64,000 bases of DNA, taken from positions 1 to 64,000 of the forward strand of contig NZ_JAVXKG010000011.1 in NCBI RefSeq assembly GCF_036647415.1, written 5' to 3'. This stretch comes from Empedobacter sp036647415 (GTDB lineage: Bacteria > Bacteroidota > Bacteroidia > Flavobacteriales > Weeksellaceae). The position numbers were made by a program, and so were the translations under genes. Shown here piece after piece: positions 44,833 to 53,958 of the stretch (within the stretch, counting starts at the first letter, position 1; the number at the start of each line of letters is the position of its first letter). The notes under the pieces were generated by a model, which made no database searches, was not told where the DNA came from, and worked only from the letters and a program-made list of their open reading frames with translations.

Positions 44833-45999
44833 ATGAATAATTCTTCAGAATATACAACTCAACAAAAAAATAGAATAAGAATTGCAGTTTCGTTGTTTTT
44901 CTTTTCGCAAGGTTTAGCTTTTTCATCTTGGGCAAGTAGAATTCCAACTATAAAATCTGCATTAGGAATTTCCGAAGGTCAGTTGGGAACCTTGTTATTA
45001 ATGATGCCAATAGGTCAATTGTGTACAATGGCTCTGTCAGGTAAATTAGTAGCAAAATATGGAAGTAAAAACGTGCTAAAAATAGTAGTTTTAATTTATC
45101 CGCTTATCCTTTGTTTTATTGGTTTGGCGCAGAATTTTTATCAATTAGGTGCTGTTTTATTTCTATTCGGAGTTATCGGAAATATGTGTAATATTTCGGT
45201 GAATACGCAAGGAGTAGAGGTGGAGAAGATTTATGGTAAATCGATTATGTCTTCATTTCATGGAGCATGGAGCATTGCTGGTTTTACAGGAGCTTTGATT
45301 GGTTTATTGATGATGAATATTCATATTTCTACTTTTTATCATTTTGTCATTATTTATGCAATTATTGTCTTGAATTGGTTTCTGAATAAAAAATATTTGG
45401 TTGAATCTCTTCCAGCTCCAAAACAAGAAAAGAAATCTATTTTTTCAAAACCAGATACAACATTAGTACAACTTGGTGTAATAGGTTTTCTTAGTATGGC
45501 AACAGAAGGCGCAATGTTTGATTGGAGCGGTGTTTATTTTCAAGATATTGTAAAAGCGCCACAAAATTTAGTTATCCTAGGTTACGCTTCTTTTATGGTA
45601 ATGATGGCTACAGGACGCTTTGTAGGCGATTATTTTATTAGTAGATTTGGTAAGCAACGTATAATGCAAATTAGTGGATTGTTGATGTTTTCGGGATTAA
45701 TGTTATCAGTTTTTGTACCACAACTTATAGTGTGTACACTTGCATTTATGATGGTTGGCTTGGGCGTTGCGTGCAATGTACCAACAGTTTATAGTGTTGC
45801 AGGAAAAAACAAAAAAGTAAATCCAGGCGTTGCTTTAGCAATGGTTTCGAGCATATCATTTTTAGGATTTTTAATGGGACCACCACTTATTGGTTATATC
45901 GCAGAAATGTTTGATTTACGCTACTCGTACGGATTATTTGCTTGTTTTGGCTTGATAATGGTTTTTATGGTTGGACGAATGAAAATCTTTAAGGATTGA
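44833..45999 (+). CDS. MFS transporter (YbjJ-like)
   Basis: 388 aa, 12 predicted membrane segments. FFFSQGLAFSSWASRIPTIK and GISEGQLGTLLLMMP are typical of the YbjJ group (E. coli inner-membrane protein of unknown substrate); the MFS loop GKLVAKYGSKNVLK is present. Its 3' end overlaps by 66 bases the convergent gene behind it. Confidence 0.88.
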   Translation: MNNSSEYTTQQKNRIRIAVSLFFFSQGLAFSSWASRIPTIKSALGISEGQLGTLLLMMPIGQLCTMALSGKLVAKYGSKNVLKIVVLIYPLILCFIGLAQNFYQLGAVLFLFGVIGNMCNISVNTQGVEVEKIYGKSIMSSFHGAWSIAGFTGALIGLLMMNIHISTFYHFVIIYAIIVLNWFLNKKYLVESLPAPKQEKKSIFSKPDTTLVQLGVIGFLSMATEGAMFDWSGVYFQDIVKAPQNLVILGYASFMVMMATGRFVGDYFISRFGKQRIMQISGLLMFSGLMLSVFVPQLIVCTLAFMMVGLGVACNVPTVYSVAGKNKKVNPGVALAMVSSISFLGFLMGPPLIGYIAEMFDLRYSYGLFACFGLIMVFMVGRMKIFKD

Positions 46000-46341
46000 T
46001 TTTTTGTGAAAGAATTGATAAATAATCACACCAAAAAAATAACATACTACATCGATATAATCTCCTGTATATTTTGGAGAAATTTTAGGCATAATAACCT
46101 CGAATAAAATACTCAAAACAAGAGCTGTTATAATCAAATAACTTGTTGGATAAATGTAAATTTGATTGTCGTATTTCATTTTCGAAATTATGTAGCTTCC
46201 TAAATGTGTCATCGCAGGAACTGCAAATATATCTGTCAAATAATGATTAAGATAGTCGATTTCTACCGAATAAATTCGAGTAAGTTTGATAAAAATCCAA
46301 CTCAATAAATAGAAACAAAAATAAGGATCGAATAATTTCAT
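45934..46341 (-). CDS. Conserved membrane protein, 135 aa
   Basis: ATG 46341 (MKLFDPYFCFYLLSWIFIKL) is preferred; a longer reading would run into the upstream small gene. Four membrane segments and the conserved phrases HYLTDIFAVPAMTHLGSYI and YTGDYIDVVCYFFGVIIY. Databases often carry the name 'magnesium citrate secondary transporter' for such proteins, without good support. Its 3' end overlaps the MFS gene end to end. Confidence 0.75.
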   Translation of the reverse strand: MKLFDPYFCFYLLSWIFIKLTRIYSVEIDYLNHYLTDIFAVPAMTHLGSYIISKMKYDNQIYIYPTSYLIITALVLSILFEVIMPKISPKYTGDYIDVVCYFFGVIIYQFFHKKSILKDFHSSNHKNHYQAKTSK

Positions 46342-46343
46342 TA

Positions 46344-46463
46344 TTATACAACAAGTAAAATAATCAAAATACAAAAAGCTCCAAGAATCATTAGAAATAG
46401 AAAAAAAGCGTCATCTATTAATTTTTGAGTTGTACTTCGTTTGTCTTTATTTTCTTCCATCAT
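46344..46463 (-). CDS. Small single-span membrane protein, 39 aa
   Basis: MEENKDKRSTTQKLIDD followed by one membrane segment FFLFLMILGAFCILIILLVV. The stop is 2 bases before the next ATG (46341) and a perfect -7 box (46476-46483) stands before it, so a two-gene operon is likely. The start could be ATG 46463 or 46460. Confidence 0.6.
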   Translation of the reverse strand: MMEENKDKRSTTQKLIDDAFFLFLMILGAFCILIILLVV

Positions 46464-46475
46464 TCAGCTTTTGTA

Positions 46476-46483
46476 CAAAAGTA
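46476..46483 (-). promoter_or_regulatory. -7 box TACTTTTG for the small-membrane-protein operon
   Basis: Matches TAnnTTTG on the minus strand, 13 bases from the first ATG. Confidence 0.6.
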
Positions 46484-46589
46484 TTTGTTTCATTTAGAAT
46501 AGAATGAAACGAATATCATTGTAAAGTTTTTAAAATAAGATAAGATCAATTGTGATTTTTTTTTATTAGTTTTAAATAAATAATTGAAA

Positions 46590-46928
46590 ATGAAATTTTT
46601 TATCTATTTACTTTTTCCGACATTTCTTTTTGCACAAGAAGATGTTCAACTTGTTAATTTAAAAAATAAATTATCGATAAATTTTGGTCAGAAATCGGGT
46701 TATTTTGATTCTAAATATTTACAAGATTTATCCCTTGAAAAGAATAATGAATTGTTGCAGAATTATGTAAAAAATTACGTTAATCAACCGATAAGTATTT
46801 ATCCTTTAAATCCTATTGAAGAAAAAATTACTTATAGATATGATGACACAATGACGAATAGAGAAAATTTTATAAGAAGTGTTGTTCACGAATTATTTTT
46901 GAGTAAACCACTGAAATTAGGGAAATAA
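46590..46928 (+). CDS. Small exported protein, 112 aa
   Basis: Signal peptide (MKFFIYLLFPTFLFAQ) then a short soluble domain without a recognised family (DVQLVNLKNKLSINFGQKSG, YRYDDTMTNRENFIRSVVHE). ATG 46590 is chosen over TTG 46584. Closed by the hairpin at 46932-46959. Confidence 0.65.
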   Translation: MKFFIYLLFPTFLFAQEDVQLVNLKNKLSINFGQKSGYFDSKYLQDLSLEKNNELLQNYVKNYVNQPISIYPLNPIEEKITYRYDDTMTNRENFIRSVVHELFLSKPLKLGK

Positions 46929-46931
46929 AAA

Positions 46932-46959
46932 AAGCTCAATCCATAACGGATTGGGCTTT
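46932..46959. terminator. Bidirectional terminator
   Basis: AAGCTCAATCC, loop, GGATTGGGCTT with T run; also serves lysA on the minus strand. Confidence 0.85.
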
Positions 46960-46992
46960 TAAAATACTATGAAATATATGAAAATTCTTAAC

Positions 46993-48204
46993 TTAGAATT
47001 TTATTTCCTCTGTTGTAGCTAAAATATCTTGTAAATTTTCGCGACGACGAATTAAATAATCCTTATCATCAATCAATAAAACTTCTGCTGGTTTTAGGCG
47101 AGAATTGTAGTTAGAAGCCATCGAGAAGCAATATGCTCCAGCGTTATGGAATAATAAAACATCTCCTTCGCTAATCTCGTTTATTTTACGATTTGTACCA
47201 AAAGTATCCGTTTCGCAAATATATCCAACAACAGTATAATAACGAGAACGTCCTTCTGTGTTAGAAATATTTTCTATTTCGTGATGAGCACTATAAAACA
47301 TTGGACGAATCAAGTGATTAAAACCTGTATCTATACCAGCAAAAACGGTAGAAGTTGTTTGTTTTATAACATTTACAGTTGCCAAAAAAGACCCTGCTTC
47401 AGAAACCATATATTTACCTGGTTCAAACATTAATGTTAATGGCTTGCCATAAGCTTTTTCAAACTCATTGAAACGAGCTGCTAAACGCTCTCCCAAATAA
47501 TCAAGATCAGTTTCATCAGCTCCAGGATAATAAGGTACTTTAAATCCAGATCCGAAATCAATGTATGTTAAATCTTTAAATTCTGCTGCAACTTCAAATA
47601 AAATTTCTGCTCCTTGTAAGAAAACATCAATATCTAAAATATCAGAACCCGTATGCATGTGAACACCGTCTAAATGTAAACCTGTATTTTCTACAACACG
47701 TTTGATATGTGGTAATTGATGAATAGATATTCCGAATTTAGAATCGATATGTCCTACCGAAATATTTGCATTTCCTCCAGCCATAATATGTGGATTGATA
47801 CGCACACAAACAGGATATTTAGGGAAATCTTGTCCAAAAGTTTCTAATACCGATAAATTATCAATATTGATACGAACACCTAATGCAATAGCGCTTTTTA
47901 TTTCCGAATAAGAAACACCATTTGGCGTATAAATAATCTCTTTTGGTTTGAAACCCGCTAATAATCCCAATTCTACTTCTTGTATAGAAACCGTATCTAA
48001 GCCAGCACCAAGCGATTTGAAATATTTAAGAATATTAATATTTGTGTTTGCCTTACATGCATAATTTAACTTTAAACGTTTTACTGTAGAAAATGCATTT
48101 GTCATCTTTTCATATTGCGATTTTATTTTATTCGCATCATATACATACAATGGCGCACCATATTTTTGCACCAATTCTAATAGACGTTCTCTATTCAGTT
48201 CCAT
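46993..48204 (-). CDS. lysA: Diaminopimelate decarboxylase
   Basis: 403 aa, PLP fold III. Last step of lysine synthesis from meso-diaminopimelate. PLP Lys in LNYACKANTN (residue 51), HMHTGSDI, FGSGFKVPYY, phosphate-binding FEPGKYMVSEAG, CETDTFG (active-site Cys) and the GAYCFSMASNYN end. Length normal. Stands alone, opposite to its neighbour. Confidence 0.95.
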   Translation of the reverse strand: MELNRERLLELVQKYGAPLYVYDANKIKSQYEKMTNAFSTVKRLKLNYACKANTNINILKYFKSLGAGLDTVSIQEVELGLLAGFKPKEIIYTPNGVSYSEIKSAIALGVRINIDNLSVLETFGQDFPKYPVCVRINPHIMAGGNANISVGHIDSKFGISIHQLPHIKRVVENTGLHLDGVHMHTGSDILDIDVFLQGAEILFEVAAEFKDLTYIDFGSGFKVPYYPGADETDLDYLGERLAARFNEFEKAYGKPLTLMFEPGKYMVSEAGSFLATVNVIKQTTSTVFAGIDTGFNHLIRPMFYSAHHEIENISNTEGRSRYYTVVGYICETDTFGTNRKINEISEGDVLLFHNAGAYCFSMASNYNSRLKPAEVLLIDDKDYLIRRRENLQDILATTEEIKF

Positions 48205-48366
48205 TTGTTTAAATTTTTGTTTAAAGTTAAATTTTCAGTTAGCGAAATTACATATTATTATTCATTTTCTGACGATAATTCATTTTAAACTTATCTTAAA
48301 TTAATAAATGTGAATATTATTAATTTAAAAAAGGTTATTTTCGAATTATATTCTAAAGTATTGATT

Positions 48367-49500
48367 TTATTTATGCCACCATTCTTTAAAATTGAAAACA
48401 GAATCTTTCAAAAGTAGAGGTTCACCTATCATTGGTGTCAAAATATCAAAATTTTCCTTCTTTCCGTTGGCTATAATTTTATTTAATGGCTCGTCCCAAG
48501 CATGTCTTGCCAAAGCAAATTTACCAGAATGGACAGGAACAATATGTTTTACTTTCAAATCTGTAATTATTTTCGGTAAATCTTCGGGCAAAGCGTGTAT
48601 GTATTTCCAAGCATCGTTATATTGACCATTTTCAAGAATTGCAAAATCAAATGGACCATATTTATCTCCAATTTCTTTAAAATGTGTGTCGTATCCGCTA
48701 TCACCACCCAAAAATATTTTTTGTGTAGGAGAAGTTAAGACATAAGAAGTCCAAAGTGTCGTATTTCGTTTAAATTTTCGTCCAGAAAAATGTCTTGCTG
48801 GTGTATAAATTATTTTCAAACCATTTTTCAACTCAACTTCGGTATTCCATTCTTCTTCAATAAGTTGTTCTGGTTTATAATTCCATTTCTCGAAATGCGC
48901 ACCAACACCCAACGGTAAAATAACTTTGTCTACTTTAGTTCGCAATTCTTTTACAGTCTTATAATCCAAATGATCGTAATGATCATGTGTAATAATTAAA
49001 TAATCAATTGCAGGAAAGTCTTTTGGCTGATAGGTATCCGAACCTTCAAATGCTTTATTGAAAATAGGTAAAGGAGAACCGTATTTACTAAAAACTGGAT
49101 CAATCAAAAAATTAACACCATCTAATTGAATATAATAAGAAGAATGTCCTAACCAAATAAAAACATTTTCTGATTTTGGAATTTTCTTTAAATCAGTTTG
49201 AAGATGTGGAATGCTATCTTTAGGTTTTAATTTTGAATCACTTTTACCAAACAAAAAATCCATTGAAACTTTTGTCATCGAATAACCTTCTGTTATTGCT
49301 GGTGTATGGTGTATATTCTGAAATTGTCCATCTTTATAAAGTTTTGATTGTTGCATTCGTTCCAATCTTTTTCCAGATGGTTCGGCACCAAAATCATCTT
49401 TTTGTAATACAAAAAATGTAACAATAGAAAGTAGTAAAATTATAGAAAGTAGGATGTAAAGCATTCGTTTTAAAAATTTTTGTTTATTGATTTTTTTCAT
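48367..49500 (-). CDS. Metallo-beta-lactamase-fold hydrolase (NAPE-PLD-like)
   Basis: 377 aa with an N-terminal membrane anchor (about 10-32). Metal ligands: THDHYDHLD, TPARHFSGR and LGGDSGYDTH, as in zinc phosphodiesterases of the NAPE-PLD/UlaG branch (VFIWLGHSSYYIQLDG, NFLIDPVFS). Probably acts on a phospholipid or phosphodiester at the inner membrane; substrate unknown. Confidence 0.85.
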   Translation of the reverse strand: MKKINKQKFLKRMLYILLSIILLLSIVTFFVLQKDDFGAEPSGKRLERMQQSKLYKDGQFQNIHHTPAITEGYSMTKVSMDFLFGKSDSKLKPKDSIPHLQTDLKKIPKSENVFIWLGHSSYYIQLDGVNFLIDPVFSKYGSPLPIFNKAFEGSDTYQPKDFPAIDYLIITHDHYDHLDYKTVKELRTKVDKVILPLGVGAHFEKWNYKPEQLIEEEWNTEVELKNGLKIIYTPARHFSGRKFKRNTTLWTSYVLTSPTQKIFLGGDSGYDTHFKEIGDKYGPFDFAILENGQYNDAWKYIHALPEDLPKIITDLKVKHIVPVHSGKFALARHAWDEPLNKIIANGKKENFDILTPMIGEPLLLKDSVFNFKEWWHK

Positions 49501-49609
49501 TTCAGGTCAAAAGTAATTAAAACGTATAAGTTCTTGACGTTATATTTTCTTGTATTTTAGTTAAAATTGTAAGGATAGATTTAATTATTAATAAGATGTG
49601 TAACATAAG

Positions 49610-49617
49610 TAACTTTG
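49610..49617 (+). promoter_or_regulatory. -7 box TAACTTTG of the YeeE/YedE operon
   Basis: Perfect TAnnTTTG, 53 bases before the first gene. Confidence 0.55.
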
Positions 49618-49669
49618 CAAATGAAATAGAATTCTCATTTTTGTAAAAGAAACTAGAAAAGTATATATA

Positions 49670-50218
49670 ATGGAATTTATCTTACAACCTTGGCCATGGT
49701 ATATTGGCGGACCAATAATCGCAATTGTGATGTTATTATTGATTTATTTCGGAAAAAGTTTTGGTTTTTCATCTAATTTCAGAACAATATGTTCCGCTTT
49801 TGGAGCAGGAAACACATGTAGCTTTTTTGATTATGATTGGAAATCTCAAAAATGGAACTTATTATTTTTGGTTGGCGCAGTTATCGGAGGTTTTCTATCA
49901 GTACATTTTTTATCAGAAAATCAAATTCCAGCAATTTCAGATGCAACTATAACTAAACTACAAACATTAGGTTTTGAAAGTGCAGGAAAAGCATATTCGC
50001 CAACAGAAATATTCGAAATAATGTCTGTTAAAAACATTGTTTTGCTATTAGTCGGAGGATTATTGATTGGTTTCGGAACACGCTATGCAGGCGGTTGTAC
50101 ATCTGGTCATGCGATTTCTGGTCTTAGCGATTTACAAATGCCATCACTTATTGCAGTAATCGGTTTTTTTATTGGTGGATTAATTATGGTTCACGTTTTA
50201 TTTCCTTTAATTTTTTAA
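49670..50218 (+). CDS. YeeE/YedE-family membrane protein, first half
   Basis: 182 aa, four to five membrane segments. Cys-containing motifs GAGNTCSFFDY and GTRYAGGCTSGHAISGLS are those of thiosulfate or other sulfur-species channels (TsuA type). Here the family is split into two genes; this one lies 3 bases before the second. Import of reduced sulfur is inferred from family. Confidence 0.88.
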   Translation: MEFILQPWPWYIGGPIIAIVMLLLIYFGKSFGFSSNFRTICSAFGAGNTCSFFDYDWKSQKWNLLFLVGAVIGGFLSVHFLSENQIPAISDATITKLQTLGFESAGKAYSPTEIFEIMSVKNIVLLLVGGLLIGFGTRYAGGCTSGHAISGLSDLQMPSLIAVIGFFIGGLIMVHVLFPLIF

Positions 50219-50221
50219 AAA

Positions 50222-50635
50222 ATGAGAAGTTTAGTTTATATCTTTTTAGGCGTTATATTTGGTGTAACAATGTACAAAGCCGAAACGGCATCTTGGTTCA
50301 GAATTTATGAAATGTTCAATTTTCAATCCTTCCACATGTATGGATTTATCGGATCTGCATTGGTTATTGGTTTGATTGGAATACAAATCATGAAAAAGAA
50401 AGAAGCAAAAGATGTTGATGGAAAACCAATTGTTATTCAACCAAAAACAAAATCAATTGTACGTTATCTAATTGGCGGAATATTTTTCGGATTAGGTTGG
50501 GCATTAGTTGGTGCTTGTCCAGGACCAATTTTCGTGTTATTAGGAGCAGGAGTTTTACCTATGATTATTGTAATTGTTGGTGCATTATTAGGAACATATT
50601 TGTACGGAATTATTAAAAATAAAATACCACATTAA
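50222..50635 (+). CDS. YeeE/YedE-family membrane protein, second half
   Basis: 137 aa with IGGIFFGLGWALVGACPGPIF, the second Cys motif of the split YeeE/YedE pair (DUF6691-like). It works with the upstream protein as one transporter by analogy. The stop codon is one base from the start of the Crp-type regulator. Confidence 0.88.
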   Translation: MRSLVYIFLGVIFGVTMYKAETASWFRIYEMFNFQSFHMYGFIGSALVIGLIGIQIMKKKEAKDVDGKPIVIQPKTKSIVRYLIGGIFFGLGWALVGACPGPIFVLLGAGVLPMIIVIVGALLGTYLYGIIKNKIPH

Positions 50636-50636
50636 T

Positions 50637-51266
50637 ATGATAAGAGAGAAAATAGAAGCAACATACCCGTCAGAATTTGAGGACGAATTATTAAATGAAA
50701 TTGATAATTTAGGAACATTAGTAGAATTTAAAGCTAATGATATATTAATTGATTTGAATCAATATATCAAAGGAATGCCGATTTTATTAAGTGGTGCAAT
50801 AAAGATTATGCGCGAAGATTTTGACGAAGGAGAATTGTTGTTATATTTTCTTGAAAAAGGCGATACTTGTGCCATGACAATGGCTTGTTGTTTGGGTAAT
50901 AAGCAAAGTAAAATAAAAGCAATTGCCGAAACCGATGGCGAATTAGTCATGATTCCGATAGATAAAATGGACGAATGGCTGGCGAAATATCCTACGTGGC
51001 GCAAATTTATTTTTGATAGTTACAACAATCGTTTAGACGAAATGTTAGTGGCGATAGATAATCTTGCATTTAATGATATGAACGAGCGTCTCAAAAAATA
51101 TCTGCTTGATGTTGCAAGTATCAACAAAGGTAATGTTGTAAACAAAACACATCAAGAAATTGCGTACGAATTAAATACTTCGCGTGTGGTGATTTCTCGT
51201 TTGTTGAAAGCCTTAGAGAAGGAAGGTTTTTTACAACTGAATCGAAATGTGATTACAATTAATTAA
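50637..51266 (+). CDS. Crp/Fnr-type regulator with Cys motif
   Basis: 209 aa. Cyclic-nucleotide-like sensor domain about 20-130, HTH 150-205 (THQEIAYELNTSRVVISRLLKAL). Within the sensor, DTCAMTMACCLG (about 79-90) holds three Cys. Position at the end of a sulfur-transport operon suggests that these Cys sense (per)sulfide or redox state; this is inference. A terminator was not seen; a MITE begins 4 bases after the stop. Confidence 0.88.
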   Translation: MIREKIEATYPSEFEDELLNEIDNLGTLVEFKANDILIDLNQYIKGMPILLSGAIKIMREDFDEGELLLYFLEKGDTCAMTMACCLGNKQSKIKAIAETDGELVMIPIDKMDEWLAKYPTWRKFIFDSYNNRLDEMLVAIDNLAFNDMNERLKKYLLDVASINKGNVVNKTHQEIAYELNTSRVVISRLLKALEKEGFLQLNRNVITIN

Positions 51267-51270
51267 TAAT

Positions 51271-51474
51271 ATTCGTTGTGCATTTTGAATTAAAATTCGT
51301 CAGTTCGAGTGATTTTTAGAAATGACACTTCGATAAACTCAGTACAAGAATGAATAAAAATTGTATCGAGAATAGAATTTTATCTTCTAAAACCTTATTC
51401 TCGATATAAAATTCTTACAGAATTCCACTCGAATTGACGGTTTAATTGCTAAAATTAGCTAAATGAACAACGGT
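51271..51474. mobile_element. IS982-related MITE with 8-bp target duplication
   Basis: Ends ATTCGTTGTGCATTTTG and, inverted, ACCGTTGTTCATTT resemble the IS982 ends ACCCGTTGTGC. Flanked by TTAATAAT on both sides (51263-51270; 51475-51482). Inside are nested inverted repeats (CAGTTCGAGTG with CACTCGAATTG; TATCGAGAATA with TATTCTCGATA), so it folds into one long stem. Non-coding. Confidence 0.85.
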
Positions 51475-51580
51475 TTAATAATAATTTTTATACAAAATCT
51501 CAATCAGTAATGATTGAGATTTTTTGGTTGTTTTTTCATCTTCTGTAACAAAAGTTACACTTTAATTGAATCATCCATTA

Positions 51581-51588
51581 TATCTTTG
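51581..51588 (+). promoter_or_regulatory. -7 box TATCTTTG for the YeiH-like gene
   Basis: Perfect TAnnTTTG, 17 bases before the start codon. Confidence 0.55.
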
Positions 51589-51604
51589 TTGTGTATTTTG
51601 AATA

Positions 51605-52522
51605 ATGATTGCACGACTATTTTATTTTGGCTTATTACTACTTACCTTTTTTCCTTTTATTAATTCTTCTATAGCTTTAGTTTTAGGAATTATTTACGGA
51701 TTAATTTTCCAAAATTCGTTTGCAGAATTTTCTAAAAAATATTCGAAAAAGATATTAAATACAGCAATAATAGGTTTAGGTTTAGGATTGAATCTTCACG
51801 AAGCCGTTTCGGTAAGCAAAGATGGTTTTATGTTAACTTTAACCTCAGTAATAAGTGTTTTTATACTGGGTTTTATATTTTTTAGAGTACTAAAAACCAA
51901 TAAAAATATATCATTATTGATTACTTCAGGAACAGCAATTTGTGGTGGTAGCGCGATTGCCGCAATTTCATCTGTCTTGAAACCAAAATCAAACGAAATA
52001 ACCATTGCATTAGCAGCCGTTTTTATTCTAAATGCAATTGCACTTCTTATATTTCCGTACATTGGACATTTTTTTCAATTAAATCAATATCAATTCGGAC
52101 TTTGGTCTGCCATTGCAATTCACGACACAAGCTCTGTTGTTGGAGCTGCAAAAATCTTTGGCGACGAGGCTTTACATGTAGCAACTACAGTAAAATTAAG
52201 CCGAACATTATGGATTTTTCCTTTAGCAATAATCATCAATTATTTTAGTAAACAAGAAGATTCATCATTCAAGTTTCCCTATTTTATTTTTGGATTTATA
52301 GCAACTATGTTAATCGCAACATATTTTCCAGAAGGAGAATCAGTTTATAAAATCTTGCAAGTTATCTCAAAACAATTGATGGTCGTTTCATTATTTATGA
52401 TTGGTTCTATGATTAATTTTGAAGCAATAAAACAAGCAGGTTTCAGAACTTTATCTTTCGCAACGATCTTATGGATTTTGATTTCTTTTATATCATTGAT
52501 TTTGATTCTTTCCTTTTATTAA
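51605..52522 (+). CDS. YeiH/UPF0324-family putative sulfate exporter
   Basis: 305 aa, about ten membrane segments. SFIXED family phrases: NTAIIGLGLGLNL, TAICGGSAIAAISSVLKPK and AIHDTSSVVGAAKIFGDEA. Often annotated as sulfate exporter or YeiH. The neighbourhood (split YeeE/YedE, Cys-type Crp regulator) supports a sulfur role. ATG 51605 follows the -7 box by 17 bases. Confidence 0.88.
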   Translation: MIARLFYFGLLLLTFFPFINSSIALVLGIIYGLIFQNSFAEFSKKYSKKILNTAIIGLGLGLNLHEAVSVSKDGFMLTLTSVISVFILGFIFFRVLKTNKNISLLITSGTAICGGSAIAAISSVLKPKSNEITIALAAVFILNAIALLIFPYIGHFFQLNQYQFGLWSAIAIHDTSSVVGAAKIFGDEALHVATTVKLSRTLWIFPLAIIINYFSKQEDSSFKFPYFIFGFIATMLIATYFPEGESVYKILQVISKQLMVVSLFMIGSMINFEAIKQAGFRTLSFATILWILISFISLILILSFY

Positions 52523-52632
52523 TTCTTATCAAATAGTTAATAATATTATTTTAAAAACAACAAAAAGGGCGCGCAAATTCTTTGAAAGTTGTTATTTGAC
52601 GATTAAAGATTGTTTTATCTAAAACATTGTTG

Positions 52633-52640
52633 TAAATTTG
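52633..52640 (+). promoter_or_regulatory. Promoter of the 37-aa peptide gene
   Basis: TTG at 52610-52612, 20-base spacer, TAAATTTG at 52633-52640; start codon 24 bases downstream. Confidence 0.6.
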
Positions 52641-52663
52641 ATTTTTACATCATATAAGATTTA

Positions 52664-52777
52664 ATGACAACAAAATTATATATCATATTAGCTTTTAGTT
52701 TATCTAGCTTGCAGTTGTCGTTGGCTTATTTACATGATGATACTTTCTTAAGAAGTTCTAAAGAGTTTATAAACTAA
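52664..52777 (+). CDS. Small secreted or membrane peptide, 37 aa
   Basis: MTTKLYIILAFSLSSLQLSL followed by AYLHDDTFLRSSKEFIN. Looks like a signal peptide with a 16-residue mature part, or a small membrane peptide. Strong promoter before it and a hairpin after it (CCCTGTT/AACAGGG, 52780-52801) support real expression. Function unknown. Confidence 0.5.
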   Translation: MTTKLYIILAFSLSSLQLSLAYLHDDTFLRSSKEFIN

Positions 52778-52944
52778 TCCCTGTTACGATCCAAAACAGG
52801 GAAACTCCATTTACTTTTATATTTATTAATCGTTCAATTTTTTGAAACAAGTTTTACATAAAATAAGTGTGATTTATTTTTACCTATTTTAATGTTTGGG
52901 TCTGCGCTAAACTTTTTTCAAGAATGAACCAAGAATTTATCATT

Positions 52945-53313
52945 ATGACAACAAATATTTTATTGACAACAGGTGTTTACGATTTAGTAAAAGATCATTT
53001 AAGAAGAAAAAAGGTAACTCAAGTTCAAGAAGAAATTTTATTAACAGAGTTAAGAAATGCAAAACAAGTTTTACGCAAAGATTTACCAGAAGAAATAGTA
53101 ACTATAGGTAAAAAAGTAACACTAAAAGATTTGTCTACAAATCAAGAAATGGAATATAATTTTGTAGGACCAGATCAAGCGAAACCTAAAAAAAATAGAC
53201 ATTCTATTTTAATGGATGAAGGATTGGCGACTGTTGGTTACAAAACAGGAGATATTATTAATTGGCCAACTGCAGAAGGTGACAAAAAATATCAAATTCT
53301 AAACGTAGAGTAA
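52945..53313 (+). CDS. GreA/GreB C-terminal-domain factor
   Basis: 122 aa from ATG 52945 (ATG 52924 also possible). TTGVYDLVKDHLRRKKVTQ then the FKBP-like GreA/GreB C-terminal fold (VTIGKKVTLKDLSTNQEMEY, EGLATVGYKTGDIINWP). The acidic GreA coiled-coil finger is reduced to a short helical part, so it may act as an Rnk-like RNA-polymerase-binding modulator and not as a cleavage factor. Confidence 0.8.
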   Translation: MTTNILLTTGVYDLVKDHLRRKKVTQVQEEILLTELRNAKQVLRKDLPEEIVTIGKKVTLKDLSTNQEMEYNFVGPDQAKPKKNRHSILMDEGLATVGYKTGDIINWPTAEGDKKYQILNVE

Positions 53314-53337
53314 TAATCTCAATCTATTATATAACAT

Positions 53338-53366
53338 AAAAACCTAGGCTTTTGCTTAGGTTTTTT
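53338..53366. terminator. Bidirectional terminator
   Basis: AAAACCTAGGC...GCTTAGGTTTT with T runs on either strand, between convergent genes. Confidence 0.8.
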
Positions 53367-53388
53367 GTTTTATTATAAATTATTCAAA

Positions 53389-53958
53389 CTAAAATTCTGA
53401 TAGTTTCACTTTTCCTCGAAAACCTCTCGCTGCATAATAAGATTGCGCACCGTTGTGATAAATAAAAACAGAGCCATAACGATAATCGCCAAAAATTGCG
53501 CCACCTAATCCTCTAATATTTTCGGGTGTTTCTAACCAACTTGACGTTTTTTGATCCACAATAACTACTTTTTGTAAAGCGCGATAATCTTGTTCAGTCA
53601 ACAAATTTATTTTCATTGATTTTGCCAGATCAATTACATTATTTTTTGGCTGATGCTCTTTTCGAGAAGTTTGTCCTTCATAATCATATGCCAAACTTCG
53701 TCTTTCTTTTGGGCTTTCTGGCGAACAATCAACAAAATAAATAGACAGATTTTCGTCTAAATAAACAACATCAGGTTCTCCACCAGAAACTTCCATTTCG
53801 TTTATCGACCAAAGTTTTTCGGGTTGATGAATTAATTTTTCTTCAACAATTTTCCAATCCAAATTCGGATGACGAGAACTATTCTTCTCAAAACGTTTTT
53901 TTAAGATTGAGATTAATTCAGTTTCCTGTTCTTTCGTTAATGGCTTATTTCTTGACAT
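53389..53958 (-). CDS. DUF4256 protein
   Basis: 189 aa, soluble. Family signature: LISILKKRFEKNSSRHP, MEVSGGEPDVV, FVDCSPESPKERRSL, DYRALQ and TPENIRGLGGAIFGDYRYG. Biochemical role unknown. The divergent 377-base gap to the copper sensor gene is AT-rich. Confidence 0.88.
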   Translation of the reverse strand: MSRNKPLTKEQETELISILKKRFEKNSSRHPNLDWKIVEEKLIHQPEKLWSINEMEVSGGEPDVVYLDENLSIYFVDCSPESPKERRSLAYDYEGQTSRKEHQPKNNVIDLAKSMKINLLTEQDYRALQKVVIVDQKTSSWLETPENIRGLGGAIFGDYRYGSVFIYHNGAQSYYAARGFRGKVKLSEF

